A stretch of DNA of 64,000 nucleotides from UBA4742 sp963734965 (GTDB lineage: Bacteria > Actinomycetota > Acidimicrobiia > Acidimicrobiales > Acidimicrobilacustridaceae), in the NCBI GenBank assembly GCA_963734965.1, contig CAVTJK010000003.1:1302001-1366000 (forward strand). The letters run 5' to 3'. The notes under the pieces were generated by a model. It was not told the origin of the DNA, did no database searches, and saw nothing but the letters and a program-made list of their open reading frames with translations. The position numbers were made by a program, and so were the translations under genes. How positions within the stretch are numbered: position 1 is the stretch's first letter; each line of letters begins with the position of its first letter. Shown piece by piece: positions 56,037-64,000 of the stretch.

Positions 56037-56711
56037 TCATTTGAGGATGTTCACGGCCCGCGCGATCACCAGGCCCAGTATCAGCAGGGAGATGACCGAT
56101 TGGACGCCCATGGCCACCTTGGCCCAGAGGGCCAGAGGCATGACGTCGGTGGGGCTGAAGGCCAGCCCGTTGGTCAGGCCCAGATACAGGTAGTCCAGGA
56201 ACACAGGCCGCCAGCCGGGGGGTCGGACCTGTGGGTTGAGCTGCTGGGGAAACGCGAGCTCTGGGTACTCGGTGGGCCGGTGGGCCCGCTCGCCGGGTCC
56301 TCCGGCATCGAGCTCCCAGTAGAGGAAGGCGAAGGTGACCACCGTGTCGACCCAGACGATGCCCCCGGCTCGAAGCAGTGCGGCCGCCGACTGGGTCTCG
56401 GGTCCACCGTGGACGAGGTCGACCGTGAGCGAGGCCGTGGCCCAGGCCGCACCGAACACCAGCAGGAGGATGAAGAAGCGTCGCACCTGTCGCACGGCTC
56501 GATCGCGCCGATCGATCCGTCCGGGGTCGCCGATCGCAATGGCGACCAGGAACACGACCTCGACCACCGGCAGGAGCCAGTTCGGCCCCGGAACGTACTT
56601 GTCCGGCATGAAGAAGGGGAGCGTGATGGCGACGGCCATGGCGATCAGGACCGGCCATCGAGACTCTCCCGGCGCGGATGACGATGCCTCGCGGCCGTGC
56701 CCTGGTCCCAT
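56037..56711 (-). CDS. Small polytopic membrane protein of unknown function
   Basis: 224 residues with about five helices (PVLIAMAVAITLPFFMPDKY, LLPVVEVVFLVAIAIGDPG, FFILLLVFGAAWATASLTV, LRAGGIVWVDTVVTFAFLYW, and QSVISLLILGLVIARAVNIL). The C-terminal part YLYLGLTNGLAFSPTDVMPL followed by ALWAKVAMG is reminiscent of two-helix ion-channel-like or DUF1345-type proteins, but no selectivity filter is visible. Function is unknown. Co-directional with the MFS gene upstream (36-base gap). Confidence 0.6.
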   Translation of the reverse strand: MGPGHGREASSSAPGESRWPVLIAMAVAITLPFFMPDKYVPGPNWLLPVVEVVFLVAIAIGDPGRIDRRDRAVRQVRRFFILLLVFGAAWATASLTVDLVHGGPETQSAAALLRAGGIVWVDTVVTFAFLYWELDAGGPGERAHRPTEYPELAFPQQLNPQVRPPGWRPVFLDYLYLGLTNGLAFSPTDVMPLALWAKVAMGVQSVISLLILGLVIARAVNILK

Positions 56712-56747
56712 CTGTCCCTTCGGATCGCAGCCATCGTCCCGGGGGAG

Positions 56748-58391
56748 TCAGGCTAGGCCACTCGCGGTCGGGTCTCCTGGCTTCGCAGGGTCCGTTTCCT
56801 CGACGTTGTTCCCGCGGTCGGCCGTCGAGACCTTGTCATAGCTCGCCTGCTCGTTCCGCCTGTTCGGGTACAGGAGGACCACGACCACGAACCCGACCGC
56901 GGCCGCGAGCGCCGCGAACAACATCGCTGAGGTCTTGCCGGCAAGAAAGGCCTGCTTGGCCGCGGCGACGAGCTCTTGGGCCTGTGCCTGTGGATACTCC
57001 TTGGCGACTTGTTCCGCTCCGGTGAACGACTGGCTGATGGTGGCGACGGCCTGACTCGAGAGCTGGCTGGCCTGCGCTGGCGGGAGCGTGCTGAAGGCCT
57101 GGGTGAAGTAGTTGGAGTACCTCACCGCCAAGAGGGTGCCCATCACCGCCTGGAAGAGCGCGCCGCCGAAGTCTCGCTGGAGGTCGTTCGACGCGGAGCC
57201 CATGCCGGCGCGGTCCACGGGTACCGAACCCATGAGGGAGCTGGACGACGGCGGTCCGGCCAGCCCGATGCCGAGCCCCACGATGAGATAGACGGTGCCG
57301 ACGACCCACGCAGAGGTGCTCTCGCCGAAGGCGAAGGCCATGCCGACGAAGGCGAGGCCGGTGACCGCCAAACCGGCCGCTAGAGGAACGCGGGAGCCGA
57401 AGCGGGCGATGAGGCGACCAGCCGGTCGAGCGGCAACGATGACGCCGACTGCGGCCGGCACGGTGATGAGCGCCGCATCCACGGGGCTGTAGCCGAGGAC
57501 GTTCTGGGTGTACTGCTGACCGATGAACATGGCGCCGAGCAGCGCCCCCCAGGTGATCGTGCCGCCGAACAGCGCGACCGTGAAGGTCCGGATCCGAAGC
57601 ACGGGCAGCGAGAACAGCGGGTTGGTGCAGCCCCGCTCCCGGAGTGCGAAACCGGTCAGCGAGATGAGAGAGAAGGCGAACATCCCGAGCACCGTGGCGT
57701 TGAAGCCGTAGTTGGGGACCAGGCTGATCCCGAGCACGAGCGGGGCGATGAACAGCACCGACAACACACCGCCGACGTGGTCGACGGGATCCGGCGACTC
57801 ACCGGCATGGATCGGCAACCACCGCCAGGCCAGCACGACGACCACCAACGCGATCGGTGGAGTCAGCAGGAACACCGACCCCCACCACGCTCGGCCCAGC
57901 AGCAGGCCACCCAGGACAGGGCCGAACACCGCGAATCCGCCACCGATGCCCGACCAGGTCGCGATGGCCTTCGTGCGCGACCCCCCACGGAACAAGGCGC
58001 TGATGATGGACAGCGTCGTCGGGTAGAGCATCCCTGCAGCGACACCACCGGCGAAGCGAGCACCGATCAGCACCGCCGCGTTCGGGGCCCACGCCGCGAC
58101 CATCGACGTGGGGATCGACAGCGCCGCGCCCAGGATCAGCGCCCGTTTGCGCCCATACCGGTCCGCCAGCGCCCCGAGGTACAGCACCGAGGACGCCAAG
58201 CCAAGGGTGAACGCAACCGCGACCAGGTTCAGCTGCGCCTGGCTGGCGTCGAGCGCGGCGCCGATGCTCGGGAGGTCGACGTTGGCGATGCTCAGATTGA
58301 TGTTGGCGACGATGGCGCCGAGTATCAACACGCCCAGGATCTGCCCGGAATGCCGCGGCTTGTCTTCGCCGGTGGACCTCGTCACCGTCAC
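56748..58391 (-). CDS. DHA2-type MFS exporter (14 helices, EmrB/QacA-like)
   Basis: 547 residues with about 14 helices. DHA2 motifs: ANINLSIANVDLPSIGAALD near helix 1, LADRYGRKRALILGAALSIP for motif A, AGGVAAGMLYPTTLSIISAL, and AIATWSGIGGGFAVFGPVLG for motif C. A soluble extension of about 120 residues after helix 13 (FTQAFSTLPPAQASQLSS, QAQAQELVAAAKQ) is large for the family. Proton-driven efflux of a drug or lipid is the family role; substrate unknown. A divergent NTF2-like gene lies 286 bases upstream. Confidence 0.88.
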   Translation of the reverse strand: MTVTRSTGEDKPRHSGQILGVLILGAIVANINLSIANVDLPSIGAALDASQAQLNLVAVAFTLGLASSVLYLGALADRYGRKRALILGAALSIPTSMVAAWAPNAAVLIGARFAGGVAAGMLYPTTLSIISALFRGGSRTKAIATWSGIGGGFAVFGPVLGGLLLGRAWWGSVFLLTPPIALVVVVLAWRWLPIHAGESPDPVDHVGGVLSVLFIAPLVLGISLVPNYGFNATVLGMFAFSLISLTGFALRERGCTNPLFSLPVLRIRTFTVALFGGTITWGALLGAMFIGQQYTQNVLGYSPVDAALITVPAAVGVIVAARPAGRLIARFGSRVPLAAGLAVTGLAFVGMAFAFGESTSAWVVGTVYLIVGLGIGLAGPPSSSSLMGSVPVDRAGMGSASNDLQRDFGGALFQAVMGTLLAVRYSNYFTQAFSTLPPAQASQLSSQAVATISQSFTGAEQVAKEYPQAQAQELVAAAKQAFLAGKTSAMLFAALAAAVGFVVVVLLYPNRRNEQASYDKVSTADRGNNVEETDPAKPGDPTASGLA

Positions 58392-58482
58392 GTCGGCTTC
58401 TCCCCGCTTGTCCGTTCAAGAGGCGTCGTCCGTGGGCGGCGATCGCGTGACCCTCGACAGTCAAGCGCCGCGAGCGGCGCCT

Positions 58483-58554
58483 GTCATCCCCCACGGTGGA
58501 GGAACGTATAGGTCCCCAAGGCATAGGGCTGATTCGTCCACTGTGGGGGATGAC
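58483..58554. promoter_or_regulatory. 18-bp inverted repeat in the MFS/NTF2-like divergent gap
   Basis: GTCATCCCCCACGGTGGA (58483-58500) and TCCACTGTGGGGGATGAC (58537-58554) are complementary at 17 of 18 positions, with a 36-base loop. A smaller hairpin (GCGCCG/CGGCGC) sits just before it. The gap between the MFS start (58391) and the NTF2-like start (58678) should hold promoters for both genes, so this may be a regulatory site or a looped operator; it could also be a mobile-repeat remnant. Confidence 0.55.
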
Positions 58555-58677
58555 CGGATACACCGGCGGAGGGATGCTTCAAGGGCCTGCTGGGGAGCGG
58601 CATGAAGGGCCGCCTGATCAGCGCGCGCGGGGCTGAGCCAGTCTCGCCACCGAGTATCCACCGAGGAGCGCCGGACG

Positions 58678-59124
58678 GTGGGACCAAACAGGACCATCTC
58701 GATCGCCGAGGCCCGTGACCTGGCCGGTCGCGCGCTGCTGGCCATCGTGACGGGGGACTGCGGGGCGCTCGACATGTTCACGGAGGACGTCAGCGGTGAC
58801 TCGCCCAACATGTGCGTGCGATCGCGGTCCGAGCTCGAATACCAGCTGATCGATCGAGCGGGTGCGCTGTCGAACATCGAGTTCGCGATCGATCGCGTCG
58901 ACGCGGATGAGTCCGGCGTCATCGCGACGTGGCGGCTGTCCGGCGATCACACCGGTGAGGTGCTCTTCAACGAAGACGAGTTCTTCGAGGCGTCAGGACG
59001 CAGGATCGAGTTGTCGGCGACGACGCTCGTCGAGTTCCGAGACGGGCGCATCTGCTCGTTCCGGACGGTCTATGACGACCGCGATCTGTTCGACCAGATG
59101 CGCGGTCGGTCAGCTGACGAGTAG
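58678..59124 (+). CDS. NTF2-like/SnoaL-type small protein
   Basis: 148 residues from GTG. The fold is suggested by an N-terminal helix (EARDLAGRALLAIVTGDCGA), DMFTEDVSGDSP, then antiparallel strands (VIATWRLSGDHTGEVLFNED, LSATTLVEFRDGRICSFRTV). SnoaL-like proteins are cyclases, dehydratases or binding modules. Stress- or metabolite-related role unknown. Overlaps the convergent regulator gene by 15 bases. Confidence 0.75.
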   Translation: MGPNRTISIAEARDLAGRALLAIVTGDCGALDMFTEDVSGDSPNMCVRSRSELEYQLIDRAGALSNIEFAIDRVDADESGVIATWRLSGDHTGEVLFNEDEFFEASGRRIELSATTLVEFRDGRICSFRTVYDDRDLFDQMRGRSADE

Positions 59125-61404
59125 TCCGAGCTCGTGCAGCTTCGTCACGGCCTCGCTCCGGGAGGACACCCCGAGCTTGCGGTAGACGGAGATGGCCTGG
59201 GTCTTGACGGTGCTACGAGCGATGAAGAGCCGCTCTCCGATCTCCTGCAAGGTGAGGTGCGTCGCCAGGAGCGGGACGAGTCGTAGCTCGGCGGCGGTCA
59301 AGGACGACCCGCCGGCCGACACGGCCGGGTGCTCCAGAGCTCCGCGCAGCTGCTCGACCTGCCCGCCCAGCACTCCGAGGTCAGGTCGCTGCCGGAGGAT
59401 CTCGCGGGCTTGGCGCAGGACCGCCGACGCACCGGCGTGGTCGCCCATGGCGAGATAGGCGTGCGCCATCTGGATCAGGGCTTCGACCGATACGACGGGC
59501 AGTGCATACGTCAGGAGCGGCCGCAGCCGGGCGGCGCGGGCCAGACACGCCGTGGCCGTCTCGATCTGACCAGCTCGGGCCGCCAGGCGCGAACCCCACG
59601 CGAACACAAGCGCGCTGGTCCAGTATTCGTCGAACGCCCCGTCGCCGAGCAGGGCCAGGGCGCGCTCGCCGAGCTCGATCGCCTCAACCCAGTCGTCACG
59701 TTGCGCCGCGAGCTCGCTCCGCGTCGCCAGCACCAGCGCGGCGACGGGCGCCGCGCCGATGGCGGTCGCGGCGTCGAACGCACGGGCGAGCACAGGATCG
59801 GCCCGGTCCGGGTCACCGGCGATCACGTGAGAGAGCCCTTCTGTGTACAGCATGCTGGCCCGATAGGGGCTCGTAGGGCTGAGTCCCTCGTAGCTGGAGA
59901 TCGAGTCGGCCCTCATCGCCGCCACCCCGTCGCGACACAGGAACGCCCGCAGATAGGCGAGGAGGCTCTCGAGCGAACTGCCGTCGGGGAGGTCGGTCAG
60001 CACGAGCGACCGCTCCGCGGCCGCGGCCCACGTGTCGGCCTCGGCCGGCCGGCCGAGCAGGGCGTACATGAGGGCACCGTGAACCGTCAGGCCGGGGTAT
60101 CGGCCGAGGAGGTCTTGGTCGGCGAACCATTCGAGCCAGCGCATGACCGTCTCGGCGCGGCCACTCGCCCAGACCGGCTGGATGAGGTCTACGAGGAGGT
60201 GCGCCACGCGATCGGCATCCCCCGCCGCCTGGGCGTGGCGCAGCGCCCGCTCGGGCGCCCCGTGGGCCTGGTACCAGTCGGCGGCGCGGGCATGGAGCTG
60301 CGGGACGAGCTCGGGGTGGCGTCGCTGCAGCTCGGTCCGCAGCAGCTCGCCGAACAAGCGATGGTAGCGGTACCACTCGCGGTGATCGTCGAGCGGAACC
60401 ACCCACAGGTTGCGCTGCTCCAGCTCGTCGAGTTGGGCCGACGACCCCACGACATCGAGGGTGGCGTCGCACAACGGGCCACTCAGGCTCTCGAGGATCG
60501 ACGTCTGGACCAGGAACTCGACATCGCGGGGCGACGCTCGATCGAGGACCTCGGCCCGCAGGTAGTCGCCGAGGAACCGGCTGTCGCCGGTGAGTCCGAC
60601 TCCCGCGTCGAGCCGGGGAGTTCCCACCTGCAGAGAGAGCGCGGCGAGGAAGAGGCCTGCCGGCCACCCCTCGGTGCGGGTGACCAGCTCCGTCACGTCC
60701 GCATCGGCCAGACCGACCCCGATCCCCTGCAGGAGTCCGGCGGCTTCCTCGCGATCGAGCGCGAGGTCTCGTGCGTCGATCTCGAGAAGACGCCCCTCGG
60801 CCCGCAGGCGGCCGATCGGCAGGCGGATCTGCTCACGCGAGCAGATCACGAGGCGCGTCTGGGGTGGAAGCCGGCTGGCGATCTCACCGATGACCTCGAG
60901 GCATTCGACGTTGGTCACGCTCTCGAGGTGGTCGATGGCCAGCGCGACCGGCCGCGTCATCGCCTCGAGGGCGGCGAGCAGCCGGGTGAGGAGCGCAACG
61001 GGCGGCCGGTGGGCGGCGAGGGCGGCGAACATGGCGCCGTCGATCCGTTCGATCCGGTCGAGCGCCACCGCTATGTACGTACAGAGCACCGCGGGGTCGT
61101 TGTCGGCGTCGTCCGCCGACAGCCAGGCGACGGAGGTCCGCTGCGTGGCCGCCCACTGCGTCAGCAGGGTCGTCTTGCCGTAGCCGGCCGGTGCGATGAC
61201 CGTCGTGACGGGCGAATCGGCCTGTTGCAGCCGATCCAACAGGTTCGTCCGCTCGACCAGGCCCGGCCGCACGGCCAGCGGGCGGAGCTTCGACTCCCGG
61301 ATCTCGAAGCTCGGTCCTACAGGGGCCGCAGGGGTCGGGGCGACCGCTCCGGCCGCTCGGTCATCGTCGCGCCGGGTCGTGGGCGGGCGGGATGTCGTCG
61401 ACAT
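59110..61404 (-). CDS. Large ATP-binding LuxR-type regulator (MalT/LAL-like)
   Basis: 764 residues. N-terminal STAND-type ATPase: Walker A APAGYGKTTLL and Walker B-like VALAIDHLES. The middle has a TPR-like helical region (RALRHAQAAGDADRVAHLLV; DWVEAIELGERALALLGDG). The C-terminal LuxR helix-turn-helix reads LTAAELRLVPLLATHLTLQE followed by IGERLFIARSTVKTQAISVY. LAL regulators respond to small ligands and activate nearby genes; the divergent cydAB or the convergent NTF2-like gene are possible targets. Confidence 0.9.
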   Translation of the reverse strand: MSTTSRPPTTRRDDDRAAGAVAPTPAAPVGPSFEIRESKLRPLAVRPGLVERTNLLDRLQQADSPVTTVIAPAGYGKTTLLTQWAATQRTSVAWLSADDADNDPAVLCTYIAVALDRIERIDGAMFAALAAHRPPVALLTRLLAALEAMTRPVALAIDHLESVTNVECLEVIGEIASRLPPQTRLVICSREQIRLPIGRLRAEGRLLEIDARDLALDREEAAGLLQGIGVGLADADVTELVTRTEGWPAGLFLAALSLQVGTPRLDAGVGLTGDSRFLGDYLRAEVLDRASPRDVEFLVQTSILESLSGPLCDATLDVVGSSAQLDELEQRNLWVVPLDDHREWYRYHRLFGELLRTELQRRHPELVPQLHARAADWYQAHGAPERALRHAQAAGDADRVAHLLVDLIQPVWASGRAETVMRWLEWFADQDLLGRYPGLTVHGALMYALLGRPAEADTWAAAAERSLVLTDLPDGSSLESLLAYLRAFLCRDGVAAMRADSISSYEGLSPTSPYRASMLYTEGLSHVIAGDPDRADPVLARAFDAATAIGAAPVAALVLATRSELAAQRDDWVEAIELGERALALLGDGAFDEYWTSALVFAWGSRLAARAGQIETATACLARAARLRPLLTYALPVVSVEALIQMAHAYLAMGDHAGASAVLRQAREILRQRPDLGVLGGQVEQLRGALEHPAVSAGGSSLTAAELRLVPLLATHLTLQEIGERLFIARSTVKTQAISVYRKLGVSSRSEAVTKLHELGLLVS

Positions 61405-61586
61405 GGCTTGCTCACCGGCGACGACGGATGGACCATTGGCGGCGCATGGCAGGGCCAGCGTAGCCAGGATGGCCGCGTCGTCCCATGTGGCGGATGTGCC
61501 GCCGGGCCGAGTTGCGTTGAATGAGTCCGAGGGCCAGCCTCGACGCTGGCGACGTCCGTGCCCGCCTACCGCCGCTGGAGAGTCGA

Positions 61587-63038
61587 GTGATCAGCTCTGA
61601 GCCCATGCATGGCGTGCTGCTGGCGGTGAACCCGGTGCCCTGGGCCCGGTCGCAGATGGCCTTCACGCTGGCGTTCCACATCATCCTGGTCCCGCTCGGG
61701 GTGTCCTGGGCCTTCATGGCGTTGATCGCCAACTACAAGGCCATCAAGCACGACGACGCCGACGCGCTGCGCCTGGCCCAGCGCTGGTCGAAGTACATGG
61801 CGGTGACCTTCGCTGTCGGGGCGGTGACCGGCACCGTGCTCACCTTCGAGTTCGGCCTGCTCTGGCCGCACTTCATGGGTCAATGGGGGGCGGCGTTCGG
61901 TGTGCCGTTCGCCTTCGAGGGGCTGTTCTTCCTCATCGAGGCGATCTTCGTGGCTCGATCTACATCTACGGGTGGCGTCGGCTCAAGCCGTGGACCCACT
62001 TCTGGACCGGCGTGCCGTTGCCCATCAGCGGCATCCTCGGCAGCGTCTCGGTCGTCGCCGCCAACGCCTGGATGAACGACCCGTCCGGCTACACGCTCAA
62101 CTCGGCGGGCAAGGTGGTGAGCGTCGATCCGTGGGGTGTCATCTTCAACGGCGCCATGCCCCTCATGGCCCTGCACATGGTCGTCGCCGCCTACGTGGTC
62201 GGGCGGCTTCCTGATCTCGTCGGTCTACGCCTTCGGGATGCTCCGAGGCCGACGAGACCGCTACCACCGCCTCGGCTTCCTCATCCCGTTCTCGGTGGCG
62301 GCGGTGGCCATCTTCTTCCAGATGGCGGTCGGCGACTCGCTGGCCCGCTGGGTCTACAACAACGAGCCGGTCAAGTTCGCGGCCATCGAGCTCGTCCCGC
62401 AGACCACGAGCGACGTGCCCGAGACGCTGTTCGGCCATCTCAACAGCAACGACACGGTCAGCGGCGGAATCCCCATCCCCGGCCTGGCGTCGATCCTGTC
62501 CGATCCCAAGACCGGGACGAGCACGATCGTGAAGGGCCTCAACATCGTGCCCGCCAGCGACGAGCCCACGATCGCCCAGGTGAACACCGTTCACCTGGCG
62601 TGGGACGTGATGGTCGGGTTCGGCACCCTCATGTGCCTGCTCGCCGCGTGGTACTGGGGCTGTTGGATCTTCCGAAGAGACATGCCGCGGAGCAAGCTCT
62701 TCTTGCGTTTCGCGAGCGCGGCGGGAGTGGTCTCGGTGATCACGCTCGAAGCCGGGTGGGTGGTCAGCGAGGTCGGCCGCCAGCCGTGGATCGTCTACAA
62801 CCTGATGAAGGTCGAGGCGGCGGCGACGGCCAACACCGGTGTCTGGGTCACGTTCATCGGCGTGGTCGTGCTCTACGCCGGCCTCGGCGTCACGACGATC
62901 CTGATCCTGCGGGCGATGAGCCGCCGGTTCCGCGATCAGGACGAGCTCGGTGACCAGGACTTCGACGAGACCGACTCGCCATACGGTCCCAACCCGCCAG
63001 CACCTGAGCACCCGATCACCAGTCGAAGTGGGCTCGCG
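61587..63038 (+). CDS. cydA: Cytochrome bd oxidase subunit I (CydA), two frameshifts
   Basis: GTG at 61587 follows GGAG six bases upstream. CydA segments: ARSQMAFTLAFHIILVPLG with the heme ligand histidine, ALHMVVAAYVV (second histidine region), VSEVGRQPWIVYNLMKVEAA and a short Q-loop. The frame breaks near 61958 (GTGGCTCGATCTAC) and near 62203 (GTCGGGCGGCTTCC); each is repaired by one base. No stop separates CydA from CydB in the frame read, but a one-base shift near 62950-63000 would end CydA at TGA 63040-63042, overlapping the CydB ATG by ATGA. Terminal oxidase for low-oxygen respiration. Confidence 0.88.
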
Positions 63039-64000
63039 ATGAGCACGGCCGTGGCGGTGGTGCTGTTCATCGGCATCACCGCCTACGCGTTGTTCGGTGG
63101 GGCCGACTTCGGGGCCGGCATCTGGGATCTGGTCGCCGGCGGGGCCGCCCGCGGCGAGCGGCCCCGCGAGATCATCGACCACTCGATCGGACCGGTGTGG
63201 GAGGCGAACCACGTCTGGCTCATCTTCTGCTTCGTCGTGCTGTGGACCGGCGTTCCCCGAGGCCTACGCGTCGATCACGCTGACCTTGTTCGTGCCGCTC
63301 ACGATCGCCGCCTTCGGCATCGTGCTGCGCGGGGCGAGCTTCGCGTTCCGCAAGACCGTGTTCCGCACCCGTGACCGCCGGAACTTCGGGGCCGCCTTCG
63401 CCATCTCGTCGCTCCTGGTCCCGTACTGCATGGGTACGGTGGCCGGCGGCATCGCGACCGGCCGGGTCCCGGCGGGCGGCAAGGCCGGCGACCCCTGGCA
63501 CAGCTGGATCAACCCGACGTCGATCCTCGGCGGGGTGCTCGCCGTGGTCGTGGTCGCGTACCTGGCCGCGGTGTACCTGGTGTGGGACGCCGACCGCCTG
63601 GCCGACCGCGACATGGTCGAATACTTCCGGCGCCGCGCCCTGGCCGCCGCCGTGGTCGCCGGCCTCGTCGCCTTCGCCGGCCTGTTCATCCTCCATTCCG
63701 ACGCCGCCTACCTCTACCACGGCCTCACCACCCGAGCGCTGCCGATCGTGATCTTGTCCGCGATCTGCGGCACGGGCTCGCTCGTGCTGCTGCTGCGGTC
63801 GAACCATCGCGGGGCGCGCTTGTTCGCCATCGGGGCGGTGACCACCGTCATCGTCGCCTGGGGTGTGGCGCAGTGGGACTACATCCTCCCGCAGACCATG
63901 ACCGTGTCCCAGGCCGCAGCTCCGTCCGGCACGCTCTGGGCCATCCTGATCGTGACCGGGCTCGCCGTCGTGTTCATCTTCCCCTCGCTCGGCGCTGCTC
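63039..64000 (+). CDS. cydB: Cytochrome bd oxidase subunit II (CydB), partial, one frameshift
   Basis: ATG at 63039. CydB segments: ALFGGADFGAGIWDLVAGG, HSIGPVWEANHVWLIFCFVV, TGFPEAYASITLTLFVPLT (after repair), then about eight more helices (TIAAFGIVLRGASFAFRK, GGVLAVVVVAYLAAVYLVW). One base must be removed near 63251 (GGCGTTCCCCGAGG) to keep the frame. The gene runs out of the window. Pairs with CydA. Confidence 0.88.

Noticed and set aside
59329..61524. Plus-strand open frame of about 730 codons opposite the LuxR-type regulator
   Set aside because: No domains; the minus strand encodes an intact Walker A and LuxR helix-turn-helix.

Overview
The window looks like a high-GC actinomycete chromosome fragment, most likely of the class Acidimicrobiia (inference). 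Supporting signs are GTG/TTG starts, pervasive 1-8 bp ATGA/GTGA/TGATG gene overlaps, a BldD-type regulator, a FolP2-type dihydropteroate synthase homologue, a DUF4012 protein in a polysaccharide locus, an LPXTG-type surface protein and two branched-chain-amino-acid-type (Liv) transport loci. No rRNA, insertion sequence, prophage or CRISPR array was seen, and no gap between genes exceeds 300 bases.

Layout. (1) 1-5364: end of a LivM-like permease, a very unusual MFS-LivF-LivG fusion and a solute-binding protein. (2) 5411-8246: PAC2 protein, APH-type phosphotransferase, thioredoxin-TPR protein. (3) 8499-20368: housekeeping block comEA-comEC-folP2-like-holA-rpsT-lepA-hrcA(CIRCE)-dnaJ-rsmE-bldD-hemW. 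(4) 20399-24930: LysM protein, pseudokinase, PqqD-like peptide-binding protein, Tat-exported small protein and an NTP_transf_5 protein. (5) 24927-53063: a large exopolysaccharide/glycoconjugate locus with Wzy-like and Wzz/BY-kinase proteins, five glycosyltransferases, an ABC exporter, deacetylase, DegT aminotransferase, epimerase, priming sugar transferase, NeuD/PglD-like acetyltransferase, PglF/CapD-like dehydratase, DUF4012 and LPXTG proteins. A complete second Liv operon (39956-45285) sits inside it. (6) 53064-61404: J-domain membrane protein, tandem palindromic repeats, amidase, tRNA-Val(CAC), small hypotheticals, a DHA2 MFS exporter, an NTF2-like protein and a large LuxR-type ATPase regulator. 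(7) 61587-64000: cytochrome bd oxidase cydA and a partial cydB.

How it works together. The DegT, PglD-like, PglF-like and PglC-like genes match the four activities of a UDP-diacetamido-trideoxyhexose (bacillosamine-type) pathway. The glycosyltransferases, Wzy/Wzz-like proteins and ABC exporter would assemble and export the glycan. BldD keeps the c-di-GMP signature, so c-di-GMP control of the nearby surface-polysaccharide genes is plausible but unproven. The PqqD/Tat-protein/nucleotidyltransferase/pseudokinase group is the best candidate for an undescribed surface-modification system.

Sequence quality. Several clear genes are broken by single-base indels while both halves stay homologous and open. 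About nine lie in 215-2000 and at least three in 61950-63260, with isolated ones near 17380, 32912, 37145, 48050 and 53445. They are best read as sequencing or assembly errors rather than pseudogenes.
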